From Limosilactobacillus coleohominis 101-4-CHN (GTDB lineage: Bacteria; Bacillota; Bacilli; Lactobacillales; Lactobacillaceae), in assembly GCF_000161935.1 (NCBI RefSeq), contig NZ_GG698804.1, positions 180,879-244,878 on the forward strand: 64,000 bases of DNA. The letters are read 5' to 3'. The notes beneath the pieces were generated by a model. The model saw nothing but the letters and a program-made list of their open reading frames with translations, was not told the DNA's origin and did no database searches. Positions 1 through 8,846 of this stretch are shown piece by piece. The stretch's first letter is position 1; each line of letters begins with the position of its first letter. The position numbers and the translations under genes were made by a program.

Positions 1-27
1 TTCACCAAATTTCAAATCTTTTGCCAT
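1..27 (-). CDS. groL: Chaperonin GroEL, N-terminal nine codons only
   Basis: The complement of the first 27 bases reads MAKDLKFGE, the usual GroEL start, and runs off the window edge. It lies 42 bases downstream of groES, with an SD-like AGGTG before the ATG. The pair forms the groESL heat-shock operon controlled by the CIRCE operators further upstream. Only the very start can be seen, so the call rests on this peptide and on synteny. Confidence 0.9.
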
Positions 28-69
28 AAATTTTCACCTCATTATAAGAAAAGCTAATTTGCTAATGAA

Positions 70-354
70 TTAATCAACAACCGCAACTAAGTCCTTATCA
101 TGAACAACTAAGTACTTATCGCCCTGGTATTCAACTTCATTGCCAGCGTACTTATCAAAGAGGACCGTTTCGCCAACCTTAACACTAACTGGCACCTTTG
201 TCCCATTATCAAGAACTCGACCATCACCAACAGCGATGACTTCACCAGTAGTTGGCTTATCCTTAGCGTTAGAAGCTAAAACAATGCCCCCAACAGTTTC
301 TTCTTTTTCCTCTGCGGCCTTCAGAACCACGCGATCTCCTAATGGCTTTAACAC
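70..354 (-). CDS. groES: Co-chaperonin GroES
   Basis: This 94-residue protein is the seven-fold lid of the GroEL folding chamber in the cytosol. Visible hallmarks are LKPLGDRVV at the N-terminus, the mobile loop around GGIVLAS (about residues 22-28) and [14 protein letters not shown] start it at the GTG at 354 because GGAGGG lies 6 bases upstream and the family starts at this point. An in-frame ATG at 375 lies upstream of that SD and would add seven residues that do not belong to the family. It is the first gene of groESL and is preceded by a promoter and two CIRCE sites. Confidence 0.97.
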   Translation of the reverse strand: MLKPLGDRVVLKAAEEKEETVGGIVLASNAKDKPTTGEVIAVGDGRVLDNGTKVPVSVKVGETVLFDKYAGNEVEYQGDKYLVVHDKDLVAVVD

Positions 355-391
355 GTTAATCCCTCCAAATATCATTAATTTCTGTAATCAT

Positions 392-418
392 TTAGCACTA
401 TTTAGTAGTGAGTGTTAG
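392..418 (-). promoter_or_regulatory. CIRCE operator 1 (HrcA site), imperfect
   Basis: The arms TTAGCACTA and GAGTGTTAG flank 9 bases, matching the CIRCE consensus TTAGCACTC-N9-GAGTGCTAA with three deviations (one in the left arm, two in the right). It lies in the groES 5' untranslated region, where HrcA represses the operon in the absence of heat stress. Its right arm shares four bases with the left arm of the next CIRCE. Confidence 0.85.
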
Positions 419-441
419 CACTTAAACGTCCTAAGTGCTAA
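415..441 (-). promoter_or_regulatory. CIRCE operator 2 (HrcA site), perfectly symmetric
   Basis: TTAGCACTT-N9-AAGTGCTAA is a perfect 9+9 inverted repeat with the canonical 9-base spacer. It lies between the -10 box and operator 1, overlapping the likely transcription start. Two overlapping CIRCE elements are unusual, and one HrcA dimer bound here should exclude another on the neighbouring site. Confidence 0.9.
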
Positions 442-452
442 CTACATTTATT

Positions 453-480
453 AGTATAACATCATCTTGCCTAATTACAA
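453..480 (-). promoter_or_regulatory. groESL promoter (sigma-A type)
   Basis: On the minus strand TTGTAA (480-475) and TATACT (458-453) are separated by 16 bases. They lie just upstream of the CIRCE operators, as expected for an HrcA-repressed promoter. Confidence 0.7.
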
Positions 481-522
481 CTAAAAAGTTTGACCTTTTT
501 TGACTAATCCAACTTATGGTTG

Positions 523-546
523 CAAAAAAGCCGGGCAAAACCCGGC
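523..546 (-). terminator. rex terminator
   Basis: Downstream of the rex stop, GCCGGG-N5-CCCGGC is followed by a run of T on the minus strand. This is a compact intrinsic terminator that separates rex from groESL. Confidence 0.9.
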
Positions 547-556
547 AATTCTTGTT

Positions 557-1204
557 TTATTCGTCTTGTCCATTAAGATGATTACTTTCAATAAAGTAAA
601 TTAATGTTTGGAGTTCGTTCGTAAAGTCAATATTTTGGACTTGCACATTATCCGGCACTGACAAACGAACTGGCGAGAAGTTTAAAATTCCGTGAACACC
701 TACCTCAACTAAATCGTCCGTGACTGATTGCGCTTGGGAGGCAGGAACCGTCAAAATTACCACATCAATTTGTTGTTCCTTAATCTGTTTTTTCAGCTCG
801 TTAGCTGGGTAGACCGGAATACCACTCTTAATGGTGTTGGCTAAGGCTGGTTTAGGGTCAAAAGCAGCACTTATCCGCAGATTAGTACTTTGGTGGAAGT
901 TGTAGTTCATTAAAGCACTCCCCAAACTACCGACCCCAACTAGCGCTACACTGGTGAGCTTGTCCTGGTTCAAAATTCCCTTAAAAAACTTAATAAGACT
1001 CTCAACATCATACCCATATCCACGTTTCCCCAACTCGCCAAAGTATGAAAAATCACGTCGAATGGTTGCCGAGTCAACTTGAACCGCCTCTGAAAGCTCC
1101 GTCGATGATACGCGACGTTTATTAGCATTTAGCAAAGCATTTAGATACCGACAGTATACTGGTAAACGCTTGGCTGTTGCCCGCGGGATTTTACGCGTTG
1201 GCAT
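557..1204 (-). CDS. rex: Redox-sensing transcriptional repressor Rex
   Basis: This 215-residue homodimeric repressor senses the NADH/NAD+ ratio and controls fermentation genes. The N-terminal winged helix (about residues 1-75) has the recognition segment [21 protein letters not shown] Rossmann fold begins with GVGSLGSA at residues 90-97, and a C-terminal helix is typical of domain swapping. I choose the ATG at 1204, nine bases after GGAGG. A TTG at 1210 would sit only three bases from that SD. It is divergent from ydiF and near groESL, the Bacillus gene order. A Rex-like box lies in its upstream region, and good Rex boxes precede adhE in this window. Confidence 0.96.
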   Translation of the reverse strand: MPTRKIPRATAKRLPVYCRYLNALLNANKRRVSSTELSEAVQVDSATIRRDFSYFGELGKRGYGYDVESLIKFFKGILNQDKLTSVALVGVGSLGSALMNYNFHQSTNLRISAAFDPKPALANTIKSGIPVYPANELKKQIKEQQIDVVILTVPASQAQSVTDDLVEVGVHGILNFSPVRLSVPDNVQVQNIDFTNELQTLIYFIESNHLNGQDE

Positions 1205-1277
1205 AACCAAATTCCTCCATTCAATTTATAACGTTTGTGAATTAACCTACTTGATATTCTAGCAACTTATTCTAACT

Positions 1278-1295
1278 TTGTGAACCTTTTTGCAA
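1278..1295 (-). promoter_or_regulatory. Possible Rex operator upstream of rex
   Basis: The 18-mer TTGTGAACCTTTTTGCAA matches the symmetric Rex consensus TTGTGAA-N4-TTCACAA except at two positions of the right arm. It lies in the rex-ydiF divergent intergenic region, which would allow autoregulation. I could not define the rex promoter itself with confidence. Confidence 0.45.
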
Positions 1296-1381
1296 GAAAA
1301 GATCCATTTAGTAGTTACTGCTTTTTTATGCTAAAATCGTTTTAGAATACTATTAATACTGAAATTAAACGAGGTTACGGA

Positions 1382-3319
1382 ATGATATTACTCCAAGCAA
1401 ACCATGTCGAACGTCGCTTCGGTGCTGACGTTTTATTTCACAATGTGAATATGCAAATTAACGAGCATAGCCGAACTGCCCTTGTGGGTAGAAACGGCGC
1501 CGGTAAAACGACCCTGCTGAAAATGATTGCCGGCATTACGGAGCCAGATGAAGGAACAATTTCAAAAGCTCATCACCTTACCATTGGGTACTTAGCTCAA
1601 GACCAGGGATTAGATTCACAAAACACAATCTGGGATGAATTGGATTCGGTATTCACACCATTACATAAAATGGAAGCTGAAATTCACCAACTAGAGGAAC
1701 AATTAGCGACATTGGATAGTACTACTGATCAATACCAGCATGTTATCCAACAATATGACGACCTCCAAACCACCTTTAAGGAGCGCGGTGGCTTTGAATA
1801 TGCATCTAAAATGCGGGGTGTGCTAACTGGGTTTGGGTTTGATTCCTCAATGTATGAGTTACCCATCAACTCACTCTCCGGAGGGCAAAAAACTAAGCTG
1901 GCCCTTGCCAAAATTCTTTTACAAGCACCTGACCTATTAATCCTAGATGAACCAACGAATCATTTAGACATGAATGTTTTGAGCTGGTTAGAAGACTACC
2001 TCCATGGTTATGCCGGTTCCGTGCTGGTAGTTTCGCATGACCGTTACTTTCTCGATCGCGTGGTTAACCAAGTCTACGATTTAGAAAATCAAACTCTAAC
2101 TCGTTATTCTGGTAACTATTCACAATTTACTAAAGAAAAGACGGCCCGTGTCCAAGCTGAACAAAAACACTACGATCAGCAACAAAAAGAGATCGCGAAA
2201 CTGGAAGACTTTGTTAATAAAAATCTTGTCCGTGCTTCCACCACTAAACGTGCCCAAGCACGCCAAAAACAGCTAGACAAAATGGAACGACTAGACCGAC
2301 CAACAGTTGATGACCGTTCAATCCATTTTGCGTTTCACTCCGCTAAGGACAGTGGGAACGAAGTCTTGGACGTTCAAGAACTCAAGGTTGGCTATCAAGA
2401 GCATGTTCTCGCTGGGCCATTAAGTTTTCAAGAACGACGGAAACAGCGGATTGGCATTATTGGACCAAACGGAATTGGTAAATCCACCCTTCTCAAAACT
2501 ATTTTGCACAAACTGCCCGCAATTAGCGGTACGATTAAATTAGGCGCTAACCTTGATATTGGTTACTACGACCAGGAGCAGCAACAACTGCATCCTAATA
2601 AAACAGTATTAGATGAAGTCTGGGATGATCACCCGGAAGTTCCCGAAACGGAAATCCGTTCCTTGTTAGGCAGCTTCTTGTTTGTTGGAGATGACGTTTT
2701 TAAAACCGTTCATGAGTTAAGTGGTGGGCAAAAGGCCCGGTTAGAGTTAACCAAGCTCTCATTTCAACCAATTAACTTCTTAATTCTAGATGAACCAACC
2801 AACCACTTAGATATCGATAGCCGGGAAGTTCTTGAAACCGCCATTAACGAATTTTCGGGAACCGTTCTCTTTGTATCTCATGATCGTTACTTTTTGAACC
2901 AAGTGGCAACTGACATTTTGGATATGTCCGCAACGGGGATTCAACATTACTCAGGAAATTACGATAGTTTTCTTGAACAAACAGCAAAACCAGTAGAATC
3001 AGTAACCATCTCAAAAAAAGCTGCAACTAAAAAGCATTCCTCAAAATCTACGGGTCAGCAAAACTATCAAGCTAGTAAGCAAGAACAACGTGCCCGCCGT
3101 AAATTGGAACGAGAGGTTTCCAAATGGGAAACTACGTTGGATCAACTGCAAGCGCAGCACGATCAAATCGAGCAACAAATGAGTGATCCCGAAATTGCCA
3201 CCGACATTGCAAAGCTAAGTGATTTGCAAAAAGAACTTGAACAATGCCAGACTGAAATGGATCAAGCTGAGGAAAATTGGACAAGTGCAGCTGAACAACT
3301 CGAAGAATTTAATCAATAA
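1382..3319 (+). CDS. ydiF: ABC-F family ATPase, YdiF type
   Basis: This soluble 645-residue protein has two ABC ATPase domains and no membrane segments, the ABC-F pattern of ribosome-associated translation factors. The first Walker A is GRNGAGKT (residues 36-43) and the second is GPNGIGKST (about 361-369). Both signature motifs read LSGGQK (about 164 and 445), and both Walker B motifs are followed by DEPTNHLD. A charged, probably coiled-coil tail runs from about residue 560. The N-terminal sequence is closest in my memory to Bacillus YdiF, which also neighbours rex. An antibiotic-resistance role is not suggested. Start at ATG after GAGG. Confidence 0.9.
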   Translation: MILLQANHVERRFGADVLFHNVNMQINEHSRTALVGRNGAGKTTLLKMIAGITEPDEGTISKAHHLTIGYLAQDQGLDSQNTIWDELDSVFTPLHKMEAEIHQLEEQLATLDSTTDQYQHVIQQYDDLQTTFKERGGFEYASKMRGVLTGFGFDSSMYELPINSLSGGQKTKLALAKILLQAPDLLILDEPTNHLDMNVLSWLEDYLHGYAGSVLVVSHDRYFLDRVVNQVYDLENQTLTRYSGNYSQFTKEKTARVQAEQKHYDQQQKEIAKLEDFVNKNLVRASTTKRAQARQKQLDKMERLDRPTVDDRSIHFAFHSAKDSGNEVLDVQELKVGYQEHVLAGPLSFQERRKQRIGIIGPNGIGKSTLLKTILHKLPAISGTIKLGANLDIGYYDQEQQQLHPNKTVLDEVWDDHPEVPETEIRSLLGSFLFVGDDVFKTVHELSGGQKARLELTKLSFQPINFLILDEPTNHLDIDSREVLETAINEFSGTVLFVSHDRYFLNQVATDILDMSATGIQHYSGNYDSFLEQTAKPVESVTISKKAATKKHSSKSTGQQNYQASKQEQRARRKLEREVSKWETTLDQLQAQHDQIEQQMSDPEIATDIAKLSDLQKELEQCQTEMDQAEENWTSAAEQLEEFNQ

Positions 3320-3330
3320 TTATCCACCTA

Positions 3331-3373
3331 AAGAAACGGCCCAGAGTGCCAAAAGCACTCTGAGCCGTTTCTT
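3331..3373. terminator. Bidirectional terminator between ydiF and birA
   Basis: A long near-perfect stem (AAGAAACGGC...AGAGTGC / GCACTCT...GCCGTTTCTT) lies between two convergent genes. It has A-rich and T-rich flanks and should stop transcription from both sides. Confidence 0.85.
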
Positions 3374-3388
3374 GCATACATCATTAAA

Positions 3389-4147
3389 TTAATAATTAAC
3401 CTTCACTACTTCACCCGCACTAATAACTTTCATTCCAGATGGTTGTTGAACAATCAATTCGCCATCTTTAGCAATTCCCTTAACAACTCCTGTAACTGTA
3501 CCGTCCGCTAATTGTAAGGTAACCTCTTGGTTCATTAAAATCAAACGTTGCTGATACTCATTAATAAATTGTTTGGTTTGGTAGGTCAACTTAGTTTTCC
3601 AAACTGCCTTGATTATGTCAGCCGCTAATCTGTTTCGATCTACTTCCTGCTGAGCAATACTGCCGGCCTTTGCTTGAAGCTGTGCTGGAAAATTAGCCGT
3701 CGTTAAGTTAATTCCTAAACCAACAATCCATTTGGCTGACTGACCTTCCAGAATTGATTCCACCAAGATTCCTGCCACTTTTTTCTTATTCAGCAAAATA
3801 TCATTAACCCATTTCACCATAAACCTTTTTGTCGGATAAAATTTCTCCAATACCTGAGTAATCGCTACCGCTAACCCGGTTGTAAATAGGCCAGCATGTG
3901 GTAATTCATCAGTGATAATTTGTGGTAATAAAACACTTAAATATAATCCAGAGTTTTGTGGCGAATAAAATGACCGCTTTTCTTTCCCATAACCGGTCGT
4001 TTGCATTTCTGCAAGGACTGCTGTTGGACGCTGGTCATCAAGACGTTTGGCAACATTTTGCGTCGAGTCAACCTGTTCTTGGACGTAAACATTTCCCGGG
4101 AAATCATCTCCCAAAAATTGCTTAATTACTTCTTCTTCGAGTTTCAT
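3389..4147 (-). CDS. birA: Biotin--[acetyl-CoA/pyruvate carboxylase] protein ligase, without DNA-binding domain
   Basis: This enzyme activates biotin with ATP and attaches it to a lysine of carboxylases. The clear motifs are DSTQNVA (27-33), KWVNDI (112-117), KVAGILVE (123-130) and GLGINL (143-148). The start at 4147 follows AAGGAG by six bases and gives 252 residues, about the size of a stand-alone ligase, so the regulatory helix-turn-helix of bifunctional BirA is absent. The biotinyl-AMP loop, usually GRGR-x-x-R, reads GYGKEKR (52-58). The obvious substrate is the pyruvate carboxylase encoded next to it. A terminator separates the two, leaving little room for a private promoter. Confidence 0.9.
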   Translation of the reverse strand: MKLEEEVIKQFLGDDFPGNVYVQEQVDSTQNVAKRLDDQRPTAVLAEMQTTGYGKEKRSFYSPQNSGLYLSVLLPQIITDELPHAGLFTTGLAVAITQVLEKFYPTKRFMVKWVNDILLNKKKVAGILVESILEGQSAKWIVGLGINLTTANFPAQLQAKAGSIAQQEVDRNRLAADIIKAVWKTKLTYQTKQFINEYQQRLILMNQEVTLQLADGTVTGVVKGIAKDGELIVQQPSGMKVISAGEVVKVNY

Positions 4148-4171
4148 TTCCCGCTCCTTATTGTTATGAAA

Positions 4172-4220
4172 TATAAAATAAAACTCCATGCCCCTTCGAC
4201 AAAGAGCAATGGAGTTTTGT
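4172..4220 (-). terminator. Terminator between pyc and birA
   Basis: On the minus strand AAACTCCAT and ATGGAGTTT pair across a loop and are followed by TTATTTTAT. The hairpin lies about 25 bases before the birA start codon, so it could act as a partial terminator that sets the birA level. Confidence 0.8.
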
Positions 4221-4227
4221 TAAAAAA

Positions 4228-7200
4228 CTATTTTTCGTCTGGGGTAAGTTGAATTAGCAAGTCTTGACTATCCATGACCGCCCCTTCACTAGCATAAATT
4301 TTGGCCACTTGACCACTAAACGATGCCTTAATCGTGGTTTCCATCTTCATGGCCTCCGTCACAATCAATGAATCACCTTTTTGAACATGATCGCCTTCCT
4401 TAACGAGGATTTCGACCACAGTTCCGTTCAATGGCATTCCAATTTGTCCTGGATCACTTGGATCTGCCTTTGGAACCTTAACTTTGGCATCCGCATGTGT
4501 TTGATCCTCAACTGGTAATTCAACCTGTTCACCATCAACTGCAAAGAAGAGGTGCCGGTTACCATCAACATCGACATCTGAAATGGAGTCTAAGCGAAGA
4601 ATTTCGGTCTTCCCAGGTGCTAAGTGCACGTGAACCGTTTCGCCCGGCCGCATCCCTTGATAGAACGTATTCGTATCTAATACGCTGATCTTTCCATACT
4701 GTTGATGGCGTTTGAAGTAATCCATAAAGACATCTGGATAAAGAACGTAGGATAATACCTCTTCTTCACTCGGCTGCCGACCAATCTTCTGGGCTAAATC
4801 AGCAGATTCCTTAGTAAAGTCAACTGGCTTTGCTAAACTCCCTGGACGCACCGTAATTGCTGGCTGACCCTTTAAGACAACCTTTTGTAATTCCTTTGGG
4901 AAGCCCCCATAAGGTTGACCTAGATCACCAGCAAAGAAGTTAACAACTGACTCAGGGAAATCTAGCGTCGCGCCCCGTTCCAGAATATTGTCGGCCGTTA
5001 AATTATTTTGAATCATGAAAATAGCAAGATCACCAACCACCTTGGAACTTGGGGTAACTTTAACGATATCCCCGAGGAGCTGGTTGACTACCCGGTACAT
5101 TCGCTTAACCTGTTCAAAGTCGTCAATTCCGAGTGATTTTGCTTGTTGCTGCAGGTTGGAATATTGTCCACCTGGCATTTCAGTTTCATAAATATCTGGT
5201 AGCGGCGCATCAATTCCATTGGCAAAGTCCTTATACAGTGGTCGGATACCAGCCCAATATTGGTTAATCTTCTCAACATGATCAATATTCAATTCGGGTT
5301 GCCGATCATTTCCTTCCAAGCTGTAGTAAAAGCTACTCATGCTTGGCTGGCTCGTAGTACTTGACAGGGCACTCATTGCAACATCAACCACATCAACGCC
5401 TGCTCGGGTTGCTTGATCATAAGTGGCAACTCCATTCCCAGTTGTATCGTGCGTGTGCAAATGAACTGGCACATCAAACTTAGCCTTTAGTTCCCCAACT
5501 AATTCGTAAGCTGCATATGGCTTGAGCAAGCCTGCCATATCTTTGATTCCCAAGATTTGAGCACCCGCATCAACCAACTGACCCGCTAATTGCTTGTAGT
5601 AATCTAGCGTATACTTCGTTTCATGGGGGCTCAATAAATCACCCGTGTAACACATGGTACCTTCAGCAATCTTCCCAGTCTGACGAACATAGTCAATGCT
5701 TTTTTGCATTTGTTCAGCCCAGTTCAAACTATCAAAGATTCTAAAGACATCGACGCCATCTTCCGCGCTGCGATCAATGAATTTCTTTAAAACATTGTCC
5801 GGGTAATTCTTATATCCAACTGCATTCGACCCCCGTAAAAGCATTTGCAACATTGTATGTGGCATTCGTTGACGGAGCATCTTTAGCCGTTTCCAAGGAT
5901 CTTCCCCAAGGAACCGGTAGGCAACATCAAAAGTTGCACCACCCCAAGTTTCTGCAGAAAAGACATTTGGCAATGCCCGGTCGTACACGTCCGCTACCGG
6001 CAACATATCATGGGTCCGCATTCGGGTAGCAAAGAGGCTTTGATGAGCATCCCGCATTGAGGTATCAGTTAACAATACCAACTTTTGGTTTTTAACCCAT
6101 TCCATGGCAGCAGCTGCCCCATCACGATCAAGAATCGTTTTGGCATTCACGATTGGTAATAAACTATCAGCATTAAGGTCATGGCCATGTAACTTAACGT
6201 TCGCCGCATGGACCTGCTTTTGCCGTTGGACACAATTAAATCCATTGACCGTTACATCACCAACATAATTAAGTAATTGCTGTTGGGTATCTGGCTGATG
6301 ATCGAATTTAAATAACGATGGTGTTTGATCAATAAACGCCGTGTGAGCTTCTCCCTTTTGGAAGACCGGGTTCTTCAAAACATTCAACATAAATGGAATG
6401 TTCGTCTTAACCCCACGAATCTGAAATTCATTCAGAACCCGGATCATCTTTTCCACAGTGTTATGGAAAGTCCGAGCATGAACACATGCTTTAACCAACA
6501 GTGAGTCAAAATATGGCGTCACAACAGCACCAGCATAGGTGTTTCCACCATCGAGCCGCACTCCATTACCACCTGGAGAACGGTAAGTTAAGATCCGTCC
6601 TGTATCTGGCATGAAATTATTTTCTGGATCTTCAGTAGTCACCCGACATTGGATCGCATAGCCGTTCATCGTTAACTCATCTTGTGCTGGTAAATGCAGG
6701 TCTTGATGGAGATCCGCACCAGCCGCAATGCGAATTTGGGAACGAACAATATCAACCCCCGTGATTAATTCAGTGACGGTGTGTTCAACCTGAATTCGTG
6801 GGTTAACTTCAATGAAGTAAAAGTTATCCTTAGTAACTAGGAATTCTACGGTCCCGGCATTTTGATAGTGAACACCCTTCATTAAACGAACCGCAGCATC
6901 GCAAATTTCTTTTCGCCGCTGGCTATCCAACGCCAAACTAGGCGCAAATTCAATTACCTTTTGGTTCCGCCGCTGAACTGAACAATCCCGTTCAAAGAGG
7001 TGCATCACATGACCATGTTCATCGGCCAAAATTTGTACTTCAATGTGCTTAGGGTTTTCCAAGTATTTTTCAACATAAAGTTCATCATCACCAAATGACG
7101 CCTTGGCTTCACTGCGTGCCCGATTGTAAGCCGTCTTTAGGTCTTCATCATCCTTAACAATTCGCATACCACGGCCGCCGCCACCCATCGCTGCTTTGAT

Positions 7201-7677
7201 CATGATTGGGTAACCATGGGTATGCGCAAAATCAGCCATCTCCTGCATTGACTTCACTGGCTCATTAATTCCTGGAATAGTTTGCAAGCCATTCTTTTCG
7301 GCCACTTCCTTCGCCGTGATCTTATCACCAAAGATCTTCAACTGCTCAACCGTTGGGCCAATAAAGGTAATGCCATTTTGCGCACACTTTTCCGCAAATT
7401 CTTCATTTTCGGCTAAAAAACCATATCCTGGGTGAATGGCATCCGCACCCGTTTGCTTAGCAACCCGAATAATATCATCCATATCCAGGTACGCATCAAT
7501 TGGCTTCTTGCCCGCGCCAATTTGATAAGCTTCATCGGCCCGAAAACGGTGTACACCGTACTCATCTTCCTTCGCGTAGACCGCTACGGTTTGCAAACCA
7601 AGTTCGTGACACGCACGAATGATGCGGATCGCAATTTCACCACGATTGGCAATTAATACCTTCTTCAAATTTTCCAC
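4228..7677 (-). CDS. pyc: Pyruvate carboxylase
   Basis: Pyruvate carboxylase makes oxaloacetate from pyruvate, bicarbonate and ATP, feeding aspartate (and hence the threonine pathway encoded at 38-41.7 kb). The 1149 residues match the full single-chain enzyme. They comprise a biotin carboxylase domain (VLIANRGEIAIRI at the start, glycine-rich MGGGGRGM loop), a carboxyltransferase domain beginning near residue 538 with DTSMRDAHQS, and a biotinyl domain ending with AMKM, whose Lys1111 should carry biotin. The start is uncertain: the GTG at 7677 has a poor SD, and a TTG three codons later would give the common MKKVLIANRG start with GGTGGA before it. Confidence 0.98.
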   Translation of the reverse strand: MENLKKVLIANRGEIAIRIIRACHELGLQTVAVYAKEDEYGVHRFRADEAYQIGAGKKPIDAYLDMDDIIRVAKQTGADAIHPGYGFLAENEEFAEKCAQNGITFIGPTVEQLKIFGDKITAKEVAEKNGLQTIPGINEPVKSMQEMADFAHTHGYPIMIKAAMGGGGRGMRIVKDDEDLKTAYNRARSEAKASFGDDELYVEKYLENPKHIEVQILADEHGHVMHLFERDCSVQRRNQKVIEFAPSLALDSQRRKEICDAAVRLMKGVHYQNAGTVEFLVTKDNFYFIEVNPRIQVEHTVTELITGVDIVRSQIRIAAGADLHQDLHLPAQDELTMNGYAIQCRVTTEDPENNFMPDTGRILTYRSPGGNGVRLDGGNTYAGAVVTPYFDSLLVKACVHARTFHNTVEKMIRVLNEFQIRGVKTNIPFMLNVLKNPVFQKGEAHTAFIDQTPSLFKFDHQPDTQQQLLNYVGDVTVNGFNCVQRQKQVHAANVKLHGHDLNADSLLPIVNAKTILDRDGAAAAMEWVKNQKLVLLTDTSMRDAHQSLFATRMRTHDMLPVADVYDRALPNVFSAETWGGATFDVAYRFLGEDPWKRLKMLRQRMPHTMLQMLLRGSNAVGYKNYPDNVLKKFIDRSAEDGVDVFRIFDSLNWAEQMQKSIDYVRQTGKIAEGTMCYTGDLLSPHETKYTLDYYKQLAGQLVDAGAQILGIKDMAGLLKPYAAYELVGELKAKFDVPVHLHTHDTTGNGVATYDQATRAGVDVVDVAMSALSSTTSQPSMSSFYYSLEGNDRQPELNIDHVEKINQYWAGIRPLYKDFANGIDAPLPDIYETEMPGGQYSNLQQQAKSLGIDDFEQVKRMYRVVNQLLGDIVKVTPSSKVVGDLAIFMIQNNLTADNILERGATLDFPESVVNFFAGDLGQPYGGFPKELQKVVLKGQPAITVRPGSLAKPVDFTKESADLAQKIGRQPSEEEVLSYVLYPDVFMDYFKRHQQYGKISVLDTNTFYQGMRPGETVHVHLAPGKTEILRLDSISDVDVDGNRHLFFAVDGEQVELPVEDQTHADAKVKVPKADPSDPGQIGMPLNGTVVEILVKEGDHVQKGDSLIVTEAMKMETTIKASFSGQVAKIYASEGAVMDSQDLLIQLTPDEK

Positions 7678-7765
7678 CGCCTTAAATAACGAACATCTTT
7701 CCTACTTCACTGCTTAATCATACCATAATCTGCGTTTAACAGGACTGAAAAATGAGAAATTGATT

Positions 7766-7799
7766 AAAAAGGGCAGGGCGAATTATCTTCACCCTGCTC
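7766..7799 (-). terminator. tsaD operon terminator
   Basis: GCAGGG and CCCTGC pair on the minus strand across an AT-rich loop and are followed by TTTTTAAT, just after the tsaD stop. Confidence 0.85.
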
Positions 7800-7811
7800 A
7801 TCAATCGCTAA

Positions 7812-8843
7812 TTATTCTTTTTTATTAACTGGAAATGATAATCCCGGTACCGCATTTAAATCATTACCTGCACGATCGCCATGGCGATAAGCAACTTCGG
7901 CCGCCGCACCAATCATTGCCGCATTATCACCACAATATTTCAACGGTGCTTGCAGCATTGTTACATCTGGGAAATTCTTATGCATCTCATTCTTTAATCG
8001 TTCACGTAATCCTTGGTTAGCCGCAACCCCACCAGCTAAAATTAATTGTTTAACTGGATATTCACCTAATGCCCGTAGCGTTTTTTCTGTCAGTACGTCA
8101 ACCACACTCTGTTGAAAACTGGCAGCTAAATCATACTTATTTAACTGTTCACCACGTTGATCAGCATTATGACATGTATTGATGAACGCACTCTTTAATC
8201 CAGAAAAACTAAAGTCTAGATTAGCTTCCTTTTCCATGGCTCGTGGGAAATGGAAAGTATCTTGTCCCTGATGTGCCCATTCGTCGATGGTCTTTCCTGC
8301 TGGATAGTTAACTCCCAACACCCGACCAATTTTATCATAAGCTTCACCAGCAGCATCATCTCTAGTTTCACCAATAATCTCGTATTCATGTTCACTAGGC
8401 ATATAAACTAATTCTGTATGGCCACCAGAAACTAATAACGCCATTTGAGGAAACTGAAATTCACCCACAAACCGTGCCGCATAAATGTGCCCCTCCATAT
8501 GATTAATTGGCACAAGTGGTAAGTGATGAGCCCACGCCACCGTTTTAGCTGCCGTAACCCCAATTAATAGGGAACCCACTAATCCGGGACCGTATGTGAC
8601 CGCAACCGCATCTAAATCTTGATAATCCACTTGAGCCGTTTCTAAAGCCTGGTGAATGCATCGGGTAATCCACTCAATGTGATGGCGACTAGCCACTTCT
8701 GGGACGACCCCACCGAAACGTTGATGGCTTTGGATTTGTGTGGCGACAATGTTAGATAATATTTCAACCCCATTTTTAACAACTGCAACACTAGTTTCGT
8801 CACAACTCGACTCAAAGGCTAAAATAAGCGTATCTTTTGCCAT
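7812..8843 (-). CDS. tsaD: tRNA N6-threonylcarbamoyladenosine transferase TsaD
   Basis: TsaD transfers threonylcarbamoyl from its adenylate to A37 of ANN-decoding tRNAs, working with TsaB and TsaE. The 343 residues carry the metal-binding His115 and His119 in NHMEGH, the SGGHTEL loop and the C-terminal [10 protein letters not shown] with the third metal ligand. It is the last gene of a tsaB-rimI-tsaD operon and starts four bases after rimI ends, so translation is probably coupled. Confidence 0.98.
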   Translation of the reverse strand: MAKDTLILAFESSCDETSVAVVKNGVEILSNIVATQIQSHQRFGGVVPEVASRHHIEWITRCIHQALETAQVDYQDLDAVAVTYGPGLVGSLLIGVTAAKTVAWAHHLPLVPINHMEGHIYAARFVGEFQFPQMALLVSGGHTELVYMPSEHEYEIIGETRDDAAGEAYDKIGRVLGVNYPAGKTIDEWAHQGQDTFHFPRAMEKEANLDFSFSGLKSAFINTCHNADQRGEQLNKYDLAASFQQSVVDVLTEKTLRALGEYPVKQLILAGGVAANQGLRERLKNEMHKNFPDVTMLQAPLKYCGDNAAMIGAAAEVAYRHGDRAGNDLNAVPGLSFPVNKKE

Positions 8844-8846
8844 TGG

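Noticed and set aside
140-418. Plus-strand open frame over groES
   Set aside because: It is the antisense shadow of groES and the CIRCE region, with no SD and no family resemblance.
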